Shown in pieces: positions 18,962 through 26,647 of a stretch of 64,000 nucleotides of DNA (position 1 is the first letter of the stretch; each line of letters starts with the position of its first letter). The position numbers and the translations under genes were made by a program. Origin of the DNA: Gemmatimonadota bacterium (lineage in GTDB: Bacteria; Gemmatimonadota; Gemmatimonadetes; Palauibacterales; Palauibacteraceae); assembly GCA_022825725.1 (NCBI GenBank), contig JAJDWE010000084.1, positions 16,058 through 80,057 on the forward strand. The letters run 5' to 3'. A model generated the notes under the pieces. The model was not told the origin of the DNA. It ran no database searches and worked only from the letters and a program-made list of their open reading frames with translations.

Positions 18962-21109
18962 TCAGCCTCCGAACCGCACCCGCAGGCCGCCGACGAGCGT
19001 TCGCGGCGCGCCCACGCGAATGAACCCGTTCGCGTCGTGCGACATCTCCGCGATCGCATCGAAGAGGTTCTGCACGCTCGCGAACGCGCTCAGCCGGCTC
19101 GACAGCTGACGGCGAAACCGGATATCCAGGAGGAATGAGCCCGCGATCTCCCCCGTGTTGAGGTCGTTGTCGAACCGGGCGCCCAGGTACCGGGCCGTCG
19201 CGACCACCTCCAGCGTCGACGGGTCGATGTGCCCGACGCGCAGCATGGCGCGGTGGGTCGGGCTCCCCTGCACCTCGTTGCCGATCAGGTCCGGGCGGCC
19301 CGGCGCGTCGGTGACCTCGGTCGGGTTGTACTGGTGGTTCACCGCCAGGAGCCAGGCATCGCCCGGGCGCAGTTCGATTTCCGTCTCGAGGCCGACGCTG
19401 CGCAGCGTTCCCACATTGTCGCGTCGCCGGCACACGCCGCCGGCCGCCACGAAGCCGCACGGCTGGATGACGCCGGAGGTCTCGGCTTCCTGGATCGTGA
19501 CGTCGGTGATCGCGTCGCTCACGGTCGCCCAGAAGCCCGTGAGCCGGATGAGGACCGAGGAACTCGGCTGCAGATCGAGTCCCACCTCCGCGCCCAGAAC
19601 CTGCTCCGGATCCAGCGCCTCGTTCGACTCGTTGACGACGTTCCCGGCCGCGCGGAACGGCTTGTAGAGTTCGTTCAGCGTCGCGACGCGCAGGCCGCTG
19701 TAGAAGCTCCCCCGCAGGGCCACCTGGTCCGACGCGTCGAGCAGGACGCCGAGGCTGTGGCTCAGCTTGCTGCCGCTCCGGTCGTCGAACGCGTTGTCCG
19801 TGAGCACGTCCCCGCTGACCGTGTTGACGATGCGGCGCATGCCCGAGGCGTTGCGCCACCGGTCGAACCGCAGACCTCCGTACACCTGCCACCGGTCGTT
19901 CAACCGGATCCGGTCCTGGATGAAGAAGCCGTACAGCGTCTGGTCGCCGCCGGTCTCCCGCTGTCGCGTGAACGCGCCGTCGTTGAACAGATACCGCTCC
20001 GAGGCCTCGCCGGTCGCGCTCAGGATGTCGGTCCCCAGCGTGAGGTCGTGGCTGCCGAGTCCGGGCTTCTGCCACACGAGGTTCGCGCCGATCCCGGACG
20101 AGGGAACGTCCTGGCTGATGGACGGCTCCTCGCTGTTTCGGCCCGCCTCGACCCCCGAGAAGGAGTTCACGTAGGACTGCGACTGCATGTAGGTGTTGAA
20201 CGCGAGCGTGGAGCCGTCTTGGCCGCTGAGGGTGGCCCCGATCTGTCCGAATCCCGCTTCCGTCGTGTTGTTCCGGAGAGGCGTCGCGTTGTCCTTGTCC
20301 TGGTCGAAGTAATTCCCCTGGGCGTGGATGCGCAGGCGGTCCCCGGCCTGGAACTCGACCTTTGCGCGCAACGCCCCGTGGCTCGAGGCGGAGGGGATGT
20401 CCACGGCGCCGCGCAGGCTGGGCTCCGTGAGGATGTAGCCGTCGCTGTTGAAGAGTTCGCCGGCCACGTAGCCGCCGGCGCGCTCGTCGCCGAAGGATGC
20501 CATCGCGTCGCCGCGGAAGGTGGACTGGCTCCCTCCCTGCGCACTCGCGGAGAACCCGCCTCCGCCGCCCGAGCGGGTGATCACATGGACGACGCCCGCG
20601 AGGCTCTGACTCCCCCAGCTGACCGTGGCCCCGCCGCGCACGATCTCGATGCGCTCGATGACTTCGACCGGGACCTGGCTCCAGCGCACCCAGCCGAAGT
20701 AGGGGTCGTTCAGCGGCACGCCGTCGACGAGCACGAGCGTCCGGCTCGCGGCCGTCCCTCCCAGTCCCCTCAGCGTGACGGCCTGCCAGGAGGGATGCGC
20801 GACCCCCGCCTGGAAGGGGAAGCGGAAGTTGAGCCCGGGCACCTCCTGAAGGACGTCCTGGAGCGTCTGCGCGGCGGAGAGACGCAACTCCTCGCGCGTC
20901 ACGGTCGTCACGTTGACGGGGACCTCTCCCACGGATGTCGGGGCGCGCAGCGCCGAGACGATCAACTCGCCCAGCGAAATCACGCTGTCCGCGGGCACCG
21001 GGTCCTGCGCCTCGAGCGCCGCGCCCGGCCACAGCCCGCAGAGCGCGAGCACGAGAAACCCGCAGCGGGGTTGCCGGCGCGATCGAAGCGCCGCTTCACG
21101 TAGCGTCAT
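18962..21109 (-). CDS. TonB-dependent receptor (BtuB-like)
   Basis: Outer-membrane active transporter, 715 aa. The signal peptide (LVLALCGLWPGAALEAQ) is followed by a plug domain (about 50-165) with LQDVLQEVPGL, VLVDGVPLNDPYFG and ERIEIVRGGATVSWGSQSLAGVV. A beta-barrel rich in aromatic/polar strands follows and ends in a C-terminal VRFGG rather than the more common terminal Phe. No N-terminal carboxypeptidase-like domain is present, unlike the receptor at 49 kb. Substrate cannot be read from sequence; BtuB/CirA-type siderophore or cobalamin uptake is possible. The ATG lies inside the end of glnS with GAGGAG six bases upstream, so the two are translationally coupled. Confidence 0.92.
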   Translation of the reverse strand: MTLREAALRSRRQPRCGFLVLALCGLWPGAALEAQDPVPADSVISLGELIVSALRAPTSVGEVPVNVTTVTREELRLSAAQTLQDVLQEVPGLNFRFPFQAGVAHPSWQAVTLRGLGGTAASRTLVLVDGVPLNDPYFGWVRWSQVPVEVIERIEIVRGGATVSWGSQSLAGVVHVITRSGGGGGFSASAQGGSQSTFRGDAMASFGDERAGGYVAGELFNSDGYILTEPSLRGAVDIPSASSHGALRAKVEFQAGDRLRIHAQGNYFDQDKDNATPLRNNTTEAGFGQIGATLSGQDGSTLAFNTYMQSQSYVNSFSGVEAGRNSEEPSISQDVPSSGIGANLVWQKPGLGSHDLTLGTDILSATGEASERYLFNDGAFTRQRETGGDQTLYGFFIQDRIRLNDRWQVYGGLRFDRWRNASGMRRIVNTVSGDVLTDNAFDDRSGSKLSHSLGVLLDASDQVALRGSFYSGLRVATLNELYKPFRAAGNVVNESNEALDPEQVLGAEVGLDLQPSSSVLIRLTGFWATVSDAITDVTIQEAETSGVIQPCGFVAAGGVCRRRDNVGTLRSVGLETEIELRPGDAWLLAVNHQYNPTEVTDAPGRPDLIGNEVQGSPTHRAMLRVGHIDPSTLEVVATARYLGARFDNDLNTGEIAGSFLLDIRFRRQLSSRLSAFASVQNLFDAIAEMSHDANGFIRVGAPRTLVGGLRVRFGG

Positions 21110-23570
21110 TGAGACTCTCCTCGAGGAGTTCCCTCACGATGGCCGGGTCCGCGCGTCCGTGCGTCGCGCGCATGACCTGGCCCACGAAAAAACCGGCGAG
21201 GCCGGTGTGCCCGGCGGCATAGCGGGCCACCTCGGCCGGATGAGCGGCCACGACACCGTCCACGACCTCGCGAATCTGCTCGGTATCGCCGATCCGGCCC
21301 AGCCCCTCGCGCCCGACGATCTCCCGGGGACTTCCGCCGTCCGCCACGAGTCGCGCCAGCAGCGACTTCGCCACCGCCCGCGAGATCGAGCGCTCGAGGA
21401 CGAGTTCCACCAGCTCGGCCAGCGCCTCGGGTTCGAGAGCGCCCGCGTCGCCTTCGCTGCCCCCGGCGCCGCGGACCTCGTGCACGAGCCAGGTCGCGAC
21501 GGCGGCCGGATCCACGCCGCCGCCGATCGCGCGCTCATAATACTGCACCGACTCGGCGGAACCACTGAGCAGGTCGGCGAGTTCGTCCGGCAGCCCCAGC
21601 GGATCCCGAAAGCGGTCGAAGGCCGCCTGGAGCGCGGGGTCGGCGCGCCTCGCCGCATCGCGGGCCTCCCGCGCCGAGTCGATTCCGGGGACCGCCGGCC
21701 CGGTCGCCCCGTCGTCCGCCGCGGTCCGCGCCTCCGGGGCGTCGGTGCCGCGGGCTCCGTCCGACTTCGCCCGCCGGCTCCAGGCGTCGCGGAGCGTCAC
21801 CGTCCGGTTGAAGACGAGCGGGCTGCCGCGAGGGGCCTCGCCGCCCGCGTCCGCCGCCGTGCCCGCAGCCGTCGTGGCCGCAGCCACCGTGGCCCGGTCC
21901 GGGACGAAGTAGCCCAGCCGCTCGAACTGCCAGGCCGTCTCGGGCGGATCGTCGGCCAGGCTCGGCTCGCCGCGCGCGTCCGTCAGGACCTGCAGCGAGT
22001 CCGGGTTCAGGCTCTCGCGGAGGCCTTCGGCGTCTCCGGCCGGGTTCGAGACGCGGAACAGGCGGTCGTAGAGGCGGACCTCCATCGGCACCGATTCCGT
22101 GGCGGACACCCAGTGGATCGTGCCCGCCGGCCGACGCCCGTCCGGCGCCGATCCGCTTCGCGTCTCCGGGTCGTACGTGCAGTGCAGGCGCACGATCCGG
22201 CCGGCGTCGTCCTTCTCCACGCGGCGGCAGGTGATGAAGTAGCCGTGCCGCAGGCGCACCTCGCGTCCGGGGGCGAGCCGGCGGAAGCCGGGGGCCGGCT
22301 CCTCGGCGAAGTCGTCCCGCTCCATGTAGAGGACGCGGGTGAACGGGACTCTCCGCGTTTCCGGCCACCCCTCCGGCGGGGCATCGGCGCCGCGCGGGAA
22401 GTAGGGGGCTTCGATCCAGTCGACCTCGCCCTCCGGATAGTTGTCGATCACGACCTCGAGGGGGCGCAGCACGGCGAGCACGCGCGGCGCCCGCCGGTTC
22501 AGCGCCTCGCGCACGGCCCATTCGAGCGTGGCGATCTCCACCCGGTTGTCGGCCTTCCCGATCCCGACCTGCCGGCAGAAGGCCCGAATGGCATCCGGAG
22601 GGATGCCGCGGCGCCGGAAACCGGCCAGCGTGGGCATGCGCGGGTCGTCCCAGCCCGAGACGTGTCCGTCCTCCACGAGGAGGAGGAGCTTCCGCTTGCT
22701 CACGATCGTGTAGTCGAGGTTGCGGCGCGCGAACTCGTACTGGCGGGGCCGCGGATCCCACGAGCCGAGCGCCTCTCCGCCGCCGCCTTCCGCTCCCGGC
22801 ACGCGGTCGATGCGGGCGGAAGCGGGACGCGTATGCTCGATGAACCAGTCGTAGAGTGCGCGATTGTCCTGGAACTCGAGCGTGCAGAAGGAGTGCGTGA
22901 TCCCCTCGATGGCGTCGGATTGGCCGTGCGCCCAGTCGTAGAAGGGGTAGATCGGCCATTCGTCGCCCGTCCGGTAGTGGTGCGCGTGCCGGATTCGGTA
23001 CATGAGCGGGTCGCGCAGCTTCATGTTCGACGAGGCGAGGTCGATCCGCGCGCGGAGCACGTGTGCACCATCCTCGAACTCCCCCGCGCGCATGCGTCGG
23101 AAGAGATCCAGGTTCTCCTCGGCCGAGCGGTCCCGGTACGGGCTGGGCCGGCTGGGTTCTCGCACGGACCCGCGGTGGGCGCGGATCTCCTCCTCGGACA
23201 GGCTGTCGACGTAGGCGAAGCCATCCTCGATCATCCGCAGCGCCATCCGGTAGAGCGCCCCGAAGTAGTCCGACGCGTAGCGGATCTCGCCGTCCCACTC
23301 GAACCCCAGCCAGCGGATGTCCCGCGCGATCGCCTCCACGTAGGACGGGTCCTCCGTCGTCGGGTTCGTGTCGTCCATGCGCAGCGTCGTGCGGCCGCCG
23401 TACTCCCGCGCGACCTCGAAGTCGAGGCAGATGGCGGAGGCGTGGCCCACGTGAAGGAAGCCGTTGGGCTCGGGCGGAAAACGCGTGAGCACGCGCCCCC
23501 CGTGACGCCCGCTCAGGACATCCTCGGCGACGATCTGACGGATGAAATCGAGACGCTCTCGTTGCGGCAT
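21096..23570 (-). CDS. glnS: Glutaminyl-tRNA synthetase with YqeY/GatB-like C-terminal domain
   Basis: Charges tRNA-Gln directly. The protein is 824 aa, far longer than the roughly 550 aa E. coli enzyme. The catalytic core (1-330) has PNGFLHVGHA (HIGH) and the MSKRK-type loop as IVSKRKLLLL. The two-barrel anticodon-binding part runs to about 590. After an Ala/Gly/Asp-rich linker (about 590-660), residues about 660-824 resemble the YqeY/GatB tail helices (DELADLLSGSAESVQYYERA; HTGLAGFFVGQVMRATHGRA), as in Deinococcus GlnRS, where this tail helps tRNA binding. The ATG at 23570 is the conserved start. A small gene upstream is separated by a strong terminator. Confidence 0.94.
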   Translation of the reverse strand: MPQRERLDFIRQIVAEDVLSGRHGGRVLTRFPPEPNGFLHVGHASAICLDFEVAREYGGRTTLRMDDTNPTTEDPSYVEAIARDIRWLGFEWDGEIRYASDYFGALYRMALRMIEDGFAYVDSLSEEEIRAHRGSVREPSRPSPYRDRSAEENLDLFRRMRAGEFEDGAHVLRARIDLASSNMKLRDPLMYRIRHAHHYRTGDEWPIYPFYDWAHGQSDAIEGITHSFCTLEFQDNRALYDWFIEHTRPASARIDRVPGAEGGGGEALGSWDPRPRQYEFARRNLDYTIVSKRKLLLLVEDGHVSGWDDPRMPTLAGFRRRGIPPDAIRAFCRQVGIGKADNRVEIATLEWAVREALNRRAPRVLAVLRPLEVVIDNYPEGEVDWIEAPYFPRGADAPPEGWPETRRVPFTRVLYMERDDFAEEPAPGFRRLAPGREVRLRHGYFITCRRVEKDDAGRIVRLHCTYDPETRSGSAPDGRRPAGTIHWVSATESVPMEVRLYDRLFRVSNPAGDAEGLRESLNPDSLQVLTDARGEPSLADDPPETAWQFERLGYFVPDRATVAAATTAAGTAADAGGEAPRGSPLVFNRTVTLRDAWSRRAKSDGARGTDAPEARTAADDGATGPAVPGIDSAREARDAARRADPALQAAFDRFRDPLGLPDELADLLSGSAESVQYYERAIGGGVDPAAVATWLVHEVRGAGGSEGDAGALEPEALAELVELVLERSISRAVAKSLLARLVADGGSPREIVGREGLGRIGDTEQIREVVDGVVAAHPAEVARYAAGHTGLAGFFVGQVMRATHGRADPAIVRELLEESLNDAT

Positions 23571-23609
23571 GGGGGAAACTACGAGATTGACGGCGAACCG
23601 GAACGGGCG

Positions 23610-23645
23610 AAAAAAAAGGGGCCGGATCCGCGGGGGACCCGGCCC
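23610..23645 (-). terminator. Rho-independent terminator between the small membrane protein gene and glnS
   Basis: Read on the minus strand: a GGGCCGG stem half (23645-23639), a 13-base loop, CCGGCCC (23625-23619), then eight T residues (23617-23610). A perfect 7-bp GC stem plus T8 is a textbook intrinsic terminator. It ends the transcript of the 72-codon gene and isolates glnS from it. Confidence 0.87.
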
Positions 23646-23678
23646 GACAGGCGTCGTGCGTGGCCTGACGGGGTCTCG

Positions 23679-23897
23679 TCAGGAAATCACGTCGAAATCA
23701 GGGGCGGCGGTCGCGGCGGTCGGCGCGTCGGGAAGCTCGGGACATGCGCCCGTCGTTTCCGGCGCGTCCACCGTCCCGGTCGCCTGTGTGCCCTGCACGG
23801 CTCCGCTGTGCGTGCCCAGGATCAGCCCCACCGCCATCAACAGCCAGGCCAGAGAGCCCGTCGTCGCCCACTTCGACAGTCTGTCCATGTGTCCCAT
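23679..23897 (-). CDS. Small membrane or secreted protein, function unknown
   Basis: 72 aa (69 if the second ATG at 23888 is used). One hydrophobic helix (WATTGSLAWLLMAVGLILGT, residues about 10-29) is followed by a polar Ala/Thr/Pro-rich tail with one cysteine (GACPELPDAPTAAT). The helix could be an uncleaved anchor or a signal peptide. GGAGAAGGG precedes the first ATG. It has a strong intrinsic terminator just after its stop and another terminator upstream, so it appears to be a free-standing transcription unit. That supports its reality despite its size. I know no family for it. Confidence 0.6.
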   Translation of the reverse strand: MGHMDRLSKWATTGSLAWLLMAVGLILGTHSGAVQGTQATGTVDAPETTGACPELPDAPTAATAAPDFDVIS

Positions 23898-23941
23898 CCC
23901 TTCTCCATGTCGGCGGCTGCGATCTGTACCCTTCTGGTACG

Positions 23942-23968
23942 AAAAACCGGAGCGGAAGTTTCCCGGTT
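23942..23968 (-). terminator. Intrinsic terminator downstream of the paa/methyltransferase operon
   Basis: On the minus strand, AACCGG (23968-23963), a 12-base loop, CCGGTT (23950-23945) and a run of five T (23946-23942). It lies 80 bp beyond the methyltransferase stop, where the long minus-strand operon would end. The stem is shorter than that of the 23610 terminator, so readthrough into the small gene at 23897 is possible. Confidence 0.68.
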
Positions 23969-24048
23969 CGCGTCTGTGTGACCTGTAAGACCCTCGGACC
24001 GGCGGAATGGTTGGCAGACCGCCCGGTGTGCGCGGATATGCCGGACGG

Positions 24049-24624
24049 TCACGACGGCGTCGTGAGGCGGGCGAGGTACGTGCCGTCCCCGCCCTCGAAC
24101 ACGACGTCGAGTCGCCAGCCCGCGCGCGCGGCGTGACGCGCCAGCGTCTCGGGGTCGATGTACAGCTCGCGAAACGGCCGCCCGACCCGGCCGGCGTGGG
24201 AGAGTTCGATCCAGGCTTCTCCCGGGTATTCGCCGGCGGGGGGCCATGCTACGGAGGACGCCGTGGCAGGCGGTGGGAAGGGGGCCGCCTCCGCGCCGTC
24301 GACGAGCAGTTGTCCGCCCGGCGCCAGGAATCGGGGCGCGTGCGCGAGGAAGCGGTCGAGGCCCGCCAGCGTCCCGACGGGGCCGAGCCCGTTCATCAGC
24401 ATGAGGACGGTGTCGAATCCCGGTCGCCACCAGTGGCGGAAGTCAGCGTGCACGACGTGCGCCGCGCCACGCGCGCGCAGCAGGCGAGCGACATCGGCAG
24501 AGCCTTCCACCGCGACGACGCGCCGTCCCCGCGCCTCGAGTGCGAGAGTGTGCGGTCCCGCGCCGGCACCGAGATCGAGCACACGGCCGCGACACAGATC
24601 GAGAGCGTAGCGCTCGAAGTCCAT
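24049..24624 (-). CDS. Class I SAM-dependent methyltransferase (true start probably upstream)
   Basis: Rossmann methyltransferase: GRVLDLGAGAGPHTLALEARG is motif I, VVAVEGSADVARLL motif II, and FDTVLMLMNGLGPVG and LAPGGQLLVDG later motifs. From the ATG at 24624 it has 191 aa and lacks the helix usually preceding motif I. The same frame stays open upstream to about 24837 and encodes conserved-looking sequence (LPVGFFFRTPDELMDFERYA), but it contains no ATG, GTG or TTG. A CTG at 24828, one base after the stop of the zinc-ribbon gene, would give 259 aa. It is the last gene of the paa operon. Substrate unknown; no known paa pathway step needs a methyltransferase. Confidence 0.75.
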   Translation of the reverse strand: MDFERYALDLCRGRVLDLGAGAGPHTLALEARGRRVVAVEGSADVARLLRARGAAHVVHADFRHWWRPGFDTVLMLMNGLGPVGTLAGLDRFLAHAPRFLAPGGQLLVDGAEAAPFPPPATASSVAWPPAGEYPGEAWIELSHAGRVGRPFRELYIDPETLARHAARAGWRLDVVFEGGDGTYLARLTTPS

Positions 24625-24829
24625 CAGTTCGTCCGGCGTCCGGAAGAAGAAGCCGACGGGTAGCGCCTCGTCCTCGCCGAGACTGCTCCGCAGCCGGAGT
24701 TCAACGTCGATCTCTCCTCCCGCATACGCGGCGAGCGCGCGGGCGAAGGGGGCGAGCGGCGGAACCCGGTCGCGGTAGGCGCCGGGCCCGCACGCGGGCG
24801 CGGGCGGATCGGGCTCTAGCGCTACCAGT

Positions 24830-25054
24830 TCAGCGCCACCTCAGCGCCTCGAACACCGTGCGGCAGGCGTTGCAGTAGTACTGGGCCGTCGAGGCCTGTC
24901 CTCCGAAGGTGGCGAACGGGTCGGTATCGTCCGAGTCGCAGAAGGGACAGGGGACGGAGGACGGCATGGCGGACGACTCGACGGGATCGTCGAGCGGCGG
25001 TTTCCGTGGCGGGGCATCGCCCTTCGCGTTGTCGCGCTTCGCGCCGTCGGCCAC
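24830..25054 (-). CDS. Stand-alone PaaD-type zinc-ribbon protein
   Basis: 74 aa: a basic, disordered N-terminus, then PCPFCDSDDTDPFATFGG and YYCNACRTVFEALRW, a CxxC...CxxC zinc ribbon. The pattern CPFCxS..T, FGG, C..C...FE matches the C-terminal ribbon of canonical PaaD, which normally is part of the same polypeptide as the MIP18 domain. Here it is a separate gene starting 4 bp after the paaC stop. It presumably acts with the PaaD gene at 26162-26647 in maturing the epoxidase, but this is inference. Four cysteines are present. Alternative: a generic zinc-ribbon regulator. Confidence 0.75.
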   Translation of the reverse strand: MADGAKRDNAKGDAPPRKPPLDDPVESSAMPSSVPCPFCDSDDTDPFATFGGQASTAQYYCNACRTVFEALRWR

Positions 25055-25058
25055 GGGG

Positions 25059-25883
25059 TCAGTCCATCAGGAGTTCTCGGTTGCGGTCGCCCCGGACCCG
25101 GGCGAGGGAGTCTTCATCGGGTCCGCCCTCCGCCGCGCGCCGACGCCCTGCGAGGTAGCACTCCCAGACCGGCTCGCGCGTACTGGCCCAGATCGCGTCG
25201 GCCTCCCGGGCGAGGCCCGTCTCCGCGGCGAGCGGCCCCACCCGTTCGAGCCAGCGCGCCCGCGCCCCGGCGGCACCCCGCCGCACGATTCCATGCGCGG
25301 CGAGCGTCGCGATGAGCGGGTCGTCCTCGGGGCCGAACCAGCAGAGGCAGGCGTTCCAGGCCGCGCCGAACGCCCCGGTCAGCGCCGCCCGCCCGCCCTC
25401 GGCGCTCAGGAGACGGGAGGTCCAGCCCTGTCCGTGATCGAAGTGGAACCGCTCTTCCTCGAGCAGTTTGCGCACCTTGTAGTGGATCGGCTCGTAGCGG
25501 CTCTCCGCGAGCATCTCGAACTGCACCGAGAGCGCGGTGTCCCACAGGAAGTTGAGGGCGAGGAACTCCTCCCACGATGCGACGTCCCGGTCCAGCAGTT
25601 CCGAACTGTGGTACTCGCCGGATGCGCGTTCGTGTTCGAGCGCGGCCGGATCGTGGCCGAAGTCGCGCAGCAGCGCGTAGAGGATGCGGGCGTGGCCCCA
25701 CTCGTCCTGCGCCATCGCGGAGCAGGCGATGCCGGCCTCGACGGAGGGCGCGCCGAGAAGCCAGTCCGAGTAGCGGATGCCGAGCAGCCGCTTGTTGTCC
25801 GCGAGGGCGAGGATGAGGTTGCCGAGGTGTCCCGACACGCCCTCAGGAAGGTCCTCCGCCGAACGGAAGCCGCTCTCGGTCAT
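25059..25883 (-). CDS. paaC: 1,2-phenylacetyl-CoA epoxidase subunit PaaC
   Basis: Structural subunit that pairs with PaaA in the multicomponent oxygenase converting phenylacetyl-CoA to its 1,2-epoxide. 274 aa, ferritin-like helical fold: LGNLILALADNKRLLGIRYS, MAQDEWGHARILYALL, FEMLAESRYEPIHYKV and LLEEERFHFDHGQGW. The apparent diiron ligands are incomplete compared with PaaA, as expected for PaaC. The ATG at 25883 is the third of three ATGA overlaps created by a triplicated 17-bp repeat after paaB, so translation may reach it by reinitiation. Confidence 0.94.
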   Translation of the reverse strand: MTESGFRSAEDLPEGVSGHLGNLILALADNKRLLGIRYSDWLLGAPSVEAGIACSAMAQDEWGHARILYALLRDFGHDPAALEHERASGEYHSSELLDRDVASWEEFLALNFLWDTALSVQFEMLAESRYEPIHYKVRKLLEEERFHFDHGQGWTSRLLSAEGGRAALTGAFGAAWNACLCWFGPEDDPLIATLAAHGIVRRGAAGARARWLERVGPLAAETGLAREADAIWASTREPVWECYLAGRRRAAEGGPDEDSLARVRGDRNRELLMD

Positions 25884-25929
25884 CGCGGGTCCGCCGTCAT
25901 CGCGAGTCCGCCGTCATCGCGAGTCCGCC
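25879..25929 (-). repeat. Three tandem 17-bp repeats forming a stop-start relay between paaB and paaC
   Basis: On the minus strand the unit GGCGGACTCGCGATGAC occurs at 25929-25913 and 25912-25896, then with one change (ACC for ACT) at 25895-25879. Every unit contains ATGA. The paaB stop overlaps the first ATG (25917). That ATG opens MTADSR and stops at the second ATG (25900). That one opens MTADPR and stops on the paaC ATG (25883). The 17-bp length changes frame each time, so the minicistrons do not fuse to paaC. Confidence 0.9.
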
Positions 25930-26165
25930 CCCGGCGCGCGCCCGCCCGGGCCGCCGAGCGTGAAGGGGGCCTGCGGCCGGTTCACCGCCGCGAACGCATC
26001 GCGCGGCGCGACCGTCATCTCGAACCACTTCGCCTCGTCGTACGTCTGCCACGCGTAGACGCGCGCGAGCTGCTCGTTGGGGGCGGACACCGCGCCGACA
26101 TGCTCGAAGCGGTCCGCCCGCTTCTTGCGCGCGAACACCTCGTACACCTGCCCGTTCCCGCTCAC
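25914..26165 (-). CDS. paaB: 1,2-phenylacetyl-CoA epoxidase subunit PaaB
   Basis: Small bridging subunit of the epoxidase, 83 aa from the GTG at 26165, which overlaps the paaD stop (GTGA). Conserved features are YEVFARKKRADRFEHVGAV, then ALARVYAWQTYDE-like ARVYAWQTYDEAKWFEM, then VAPRDAF. Family members run about 90-95 aa, so it is slightly short at the C-terminus, which ends in a Gly/Pro-rich tail. A longer in-frame reading upstream runs through paaD in another frame and is rejected. In the E. coli complex PaaB bridges PaaAC dimers. Confidence 0.9.
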   Translation of the reverse strand: MSGNGQVYEVFARKKRADRFEHVGAVSAPNEQLARVYAWQTYDEAKWFEMTVAPRDAFAAVNRPQAPFTLGGPGGRAPGADSR

Positions 26166-26647
26166 GTGACGACTCCGACGGAGCGCAGGAGCTTCCGTCC
26201 GCGCGCGGAGATCGCCGCCGTCGTCCACGGAGGATCCCACTCCGTCACGATCTCGACCTTCCCGACTTCGTCCAGTTGCAGGAGGCGCTCCCGCACGTCC
26301 CACTGGATGAAATCCATGCAGGGGCAGGCCGTGGCCGTGAAGGTGAGGTGAACGGTGACGGCCCCGGCTTCCTCGTCCCCCTCGACCCCGCGCACGAGCC
26401 CGAGGTCAACGATCGAGATCGGGAACTCCGGGTCCGCGACTTCATAGAGCGCCCGGCGCGCCCGTTCCGCGAGATCCGCGGCGGGTTCGGCGAACGCGGG
26501 AGGGGGCGGCAGGTCCCGTCCGCCCTGGGTCTCCCGCAGCACGGCGCCGAAATCCATGCCTGCCTCGTAGCGCGGGAGGGACCGCGGGCGGGATCGCGGG
26601 GCGGATCGCGGGAGCGCCACTCCGCCGGCCGGGGCGTCGGCGTTCAT
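26162..26647 (-). CDS. paaD: PaaD-type MIP18/DUF59 protein lacking the zinc ribbon
   Basis: 161 aa from the ATG at 26647, overlapping the paaA stop (ATGA). Residues 1-62 are a Pro/Arg-rich extension; residues about 65-161 are the MIP18/DUF59 domain (YEVADPEFPISIVDLGLVRG; TFTATACPCMDFIQWDVRER; WDPPWTTAAISARGRKLL). The cysteine of TACPCMDF corresponds to the reactive Cys used in Fe-S or metal delivery by this family. Canonical PaaD continues with a CxxC zinc ribbon. Here the protein ends, and the ribbon is encoded three genes downstream at 24830-25054. Likely role: maturation of the PaaA diiron centre or of the reductase. Confidence 0.88.
   Translation of the reverse strand: MNADAPAGGVALPRSAPRSRPRSLPRYEAGMDFGAVLRETQGGRDLPPPPAFAEPAADLAERARRALYEVADPEFPISIVDLGLVRGVEGDEEAGAVTVHLTFTATACPCMDFIQWDVRERLLQLDEVGKVEIVTEWDPPWTTAAISARGRKLLRSVGVVT

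Noticed and set aside
20913..23981. A 1022-codon plus-strand frame opposite glnS and the TonB receptor
   Set aside because: Antisense of two clear genes and crosses a strong terminator; composition is Arg/Val/Ala-rich with no domain.
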